Below are positions 63,300 to 64,000 of a DNA stretch of 64,000 nt, piece after piece. Origin of the DNA: Yponomeuta sedellus (Eukaryota > Arthropoda > Insecta > Lepidoptera > Yponomeutidae). The stretch is from NCBI GenBank assembly GCA_934045075.1, contig OW203734.1, positions 17,775,680-17,839,679 of the forward strand. The letters run 5' to 3'. Under the pieces are notes generated by a model. It saw only the letters and a program-made list of their open reading frames with translations, did not search any database and had not been told where the DNA came from. A program made the translations under genes and the position numbers. Numbering within the stretch: position 1 is the stretch's first letter; each line of letters starts with the position of its first letter.

Positions 63300-64000
63300 T
63301 ACGACATTGTCAATCAAGTGATCTAATTTCATCATTTTATCTTCAACTTTTTTCGTGTGCTCTATACAGTCCGCCCATTTTAGGCCAAACTGGAATTGAC
63401 GTGAAAGATGGGTGTTGCGAATAACCAAAAATATAATATCAAAGTGGGCAATCACCACATTTTCTAGTAAAGGAAATTAAATAAAAGTGTTCAAAGTTAT
63501 ATATATCACTAAAAAAGTTTGAATTCATCATGTCTTACACAGCTTTCGTGAGCTGTGAGATAAATGTATAAAAGAAAAAAAAAATTAAACTAAGTCAATA
63601 TTTTTTGTCGATTGTGTACATCCCTATTATTTTTCTGTTATAAACTGGTCACACCGTAAATGTCAATTTACTGACTAAGTTGGTGTATTTGACTTTTAGA
63701 GTTATTAAGACTAAACTTACCGAGCTGAAGCCGATCGTATTCTTCGCTCTGAAGTGTATTGACTGGTCAATATACTTCACAGCGTCTAGGTGTGAGCCAA
63801 TTTTTCTTACAATCACTGACATACACTGTACCACCATATGTTTCACAAAATTAAATTAAAGCGTACATGTCTTTGAGCACGCTCGCACGTTAACGAAGAA
63901 AAAAAATCAAATTCTATTGTCTGTCAGTATCACTCACTTCGCGCGTTCGAATTGTGGCTAACGCACTTGAAGTGAAGCGCTATAATACACTTCTCCTATC
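63300..64000. other. No recognised feature
   Basis: Unassigned to the end of the window. Short frames only. Confidence 0.35.

Overview
This is an AT-rich eukaryotic window, most likely nuclear DNA of a moth or butterfly (Lepidoptera). The pointers are several tRNA-derived SINE families, 3' ends of RTE-type LINEs whose last codons read VQQWTSIA or AYAQQWVDVG, Helitron-like units ending in CTAG, and Tc1/pogo-, hAT- and Harbinger-type DNA elements. I find no host protein-coding gene, rRNA, functional tRNA, CRISPR array or bacterial operon. Nearly every long open frame lies inside a repeat. The window is best read as a layered transposon graveyard, in which nesting gives relative ages.

1-7 kb: a 5.4 kb inverted repeat with nearly identical arms (707-3148 and 4042-6129) around an 893 bp spacer. 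The arms carry a LINE 3' end and SINE pieces. A second 5'-truncated LINE is present only in the left arm; the right arm keeps the empty site. 7-29 kb: dispersed MITEs, tRNA-SINEs, Helitron-like dimers, RTE tails, an (ACAT)n array, and foldbacks at 13.75, 19.5 and 20.6 kb. 29.8-35 kb: a direct tandem duplication (2436 and 2434 bp) with both breakpoints in copies of one SINE-like repeat, each unit carrying an hAT element with an exact 8 bp target duplication. 35-38.6 kb: a Harbinger-like MITE, a SINE, then the only long coding frame, a 5'-truncated LINE reverse transcriptase (minus strand) inserted into the tail of an older copy of its own family.

38.6-47 kb: SINEs, a probable solo LTR (41983-42455) and snap-back hairpins. 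47.7-49.35 kb: an internally deleted pogo/Tigger-like DNA transposon with 25 bp terminal inverted repeats and TA duplications, retaining the end of a transposase with half a PHD-like zinc finger. 49.4-64 kb: more SINEs, a 40 bp-TIR MITE inside a SINE, a LINE C-terminus at 54.7 kb, RTE pieces and tRNA-like SINE heads.

Names used below: SINE-A is an abundant ~0.38 kb repeat starting near GAAGCGCTCGTGGCCTAG and ending GGGTTGATATCGA; SINE-B has a Gly-tRNA-like head; SINE-C has an internal tRNA-like segment; SINE-D ends CAGTGGGACGTTTATAGGCT. LINE-F is the family of the long RT frame. I see no convincing new molecular system. The most informative signals are rearrangement and nesting events: the large palindrome, the SINE-mediated tandem duplication, the deleted pogo-like element with its finger, and a set of short-loop snap-back inversions.
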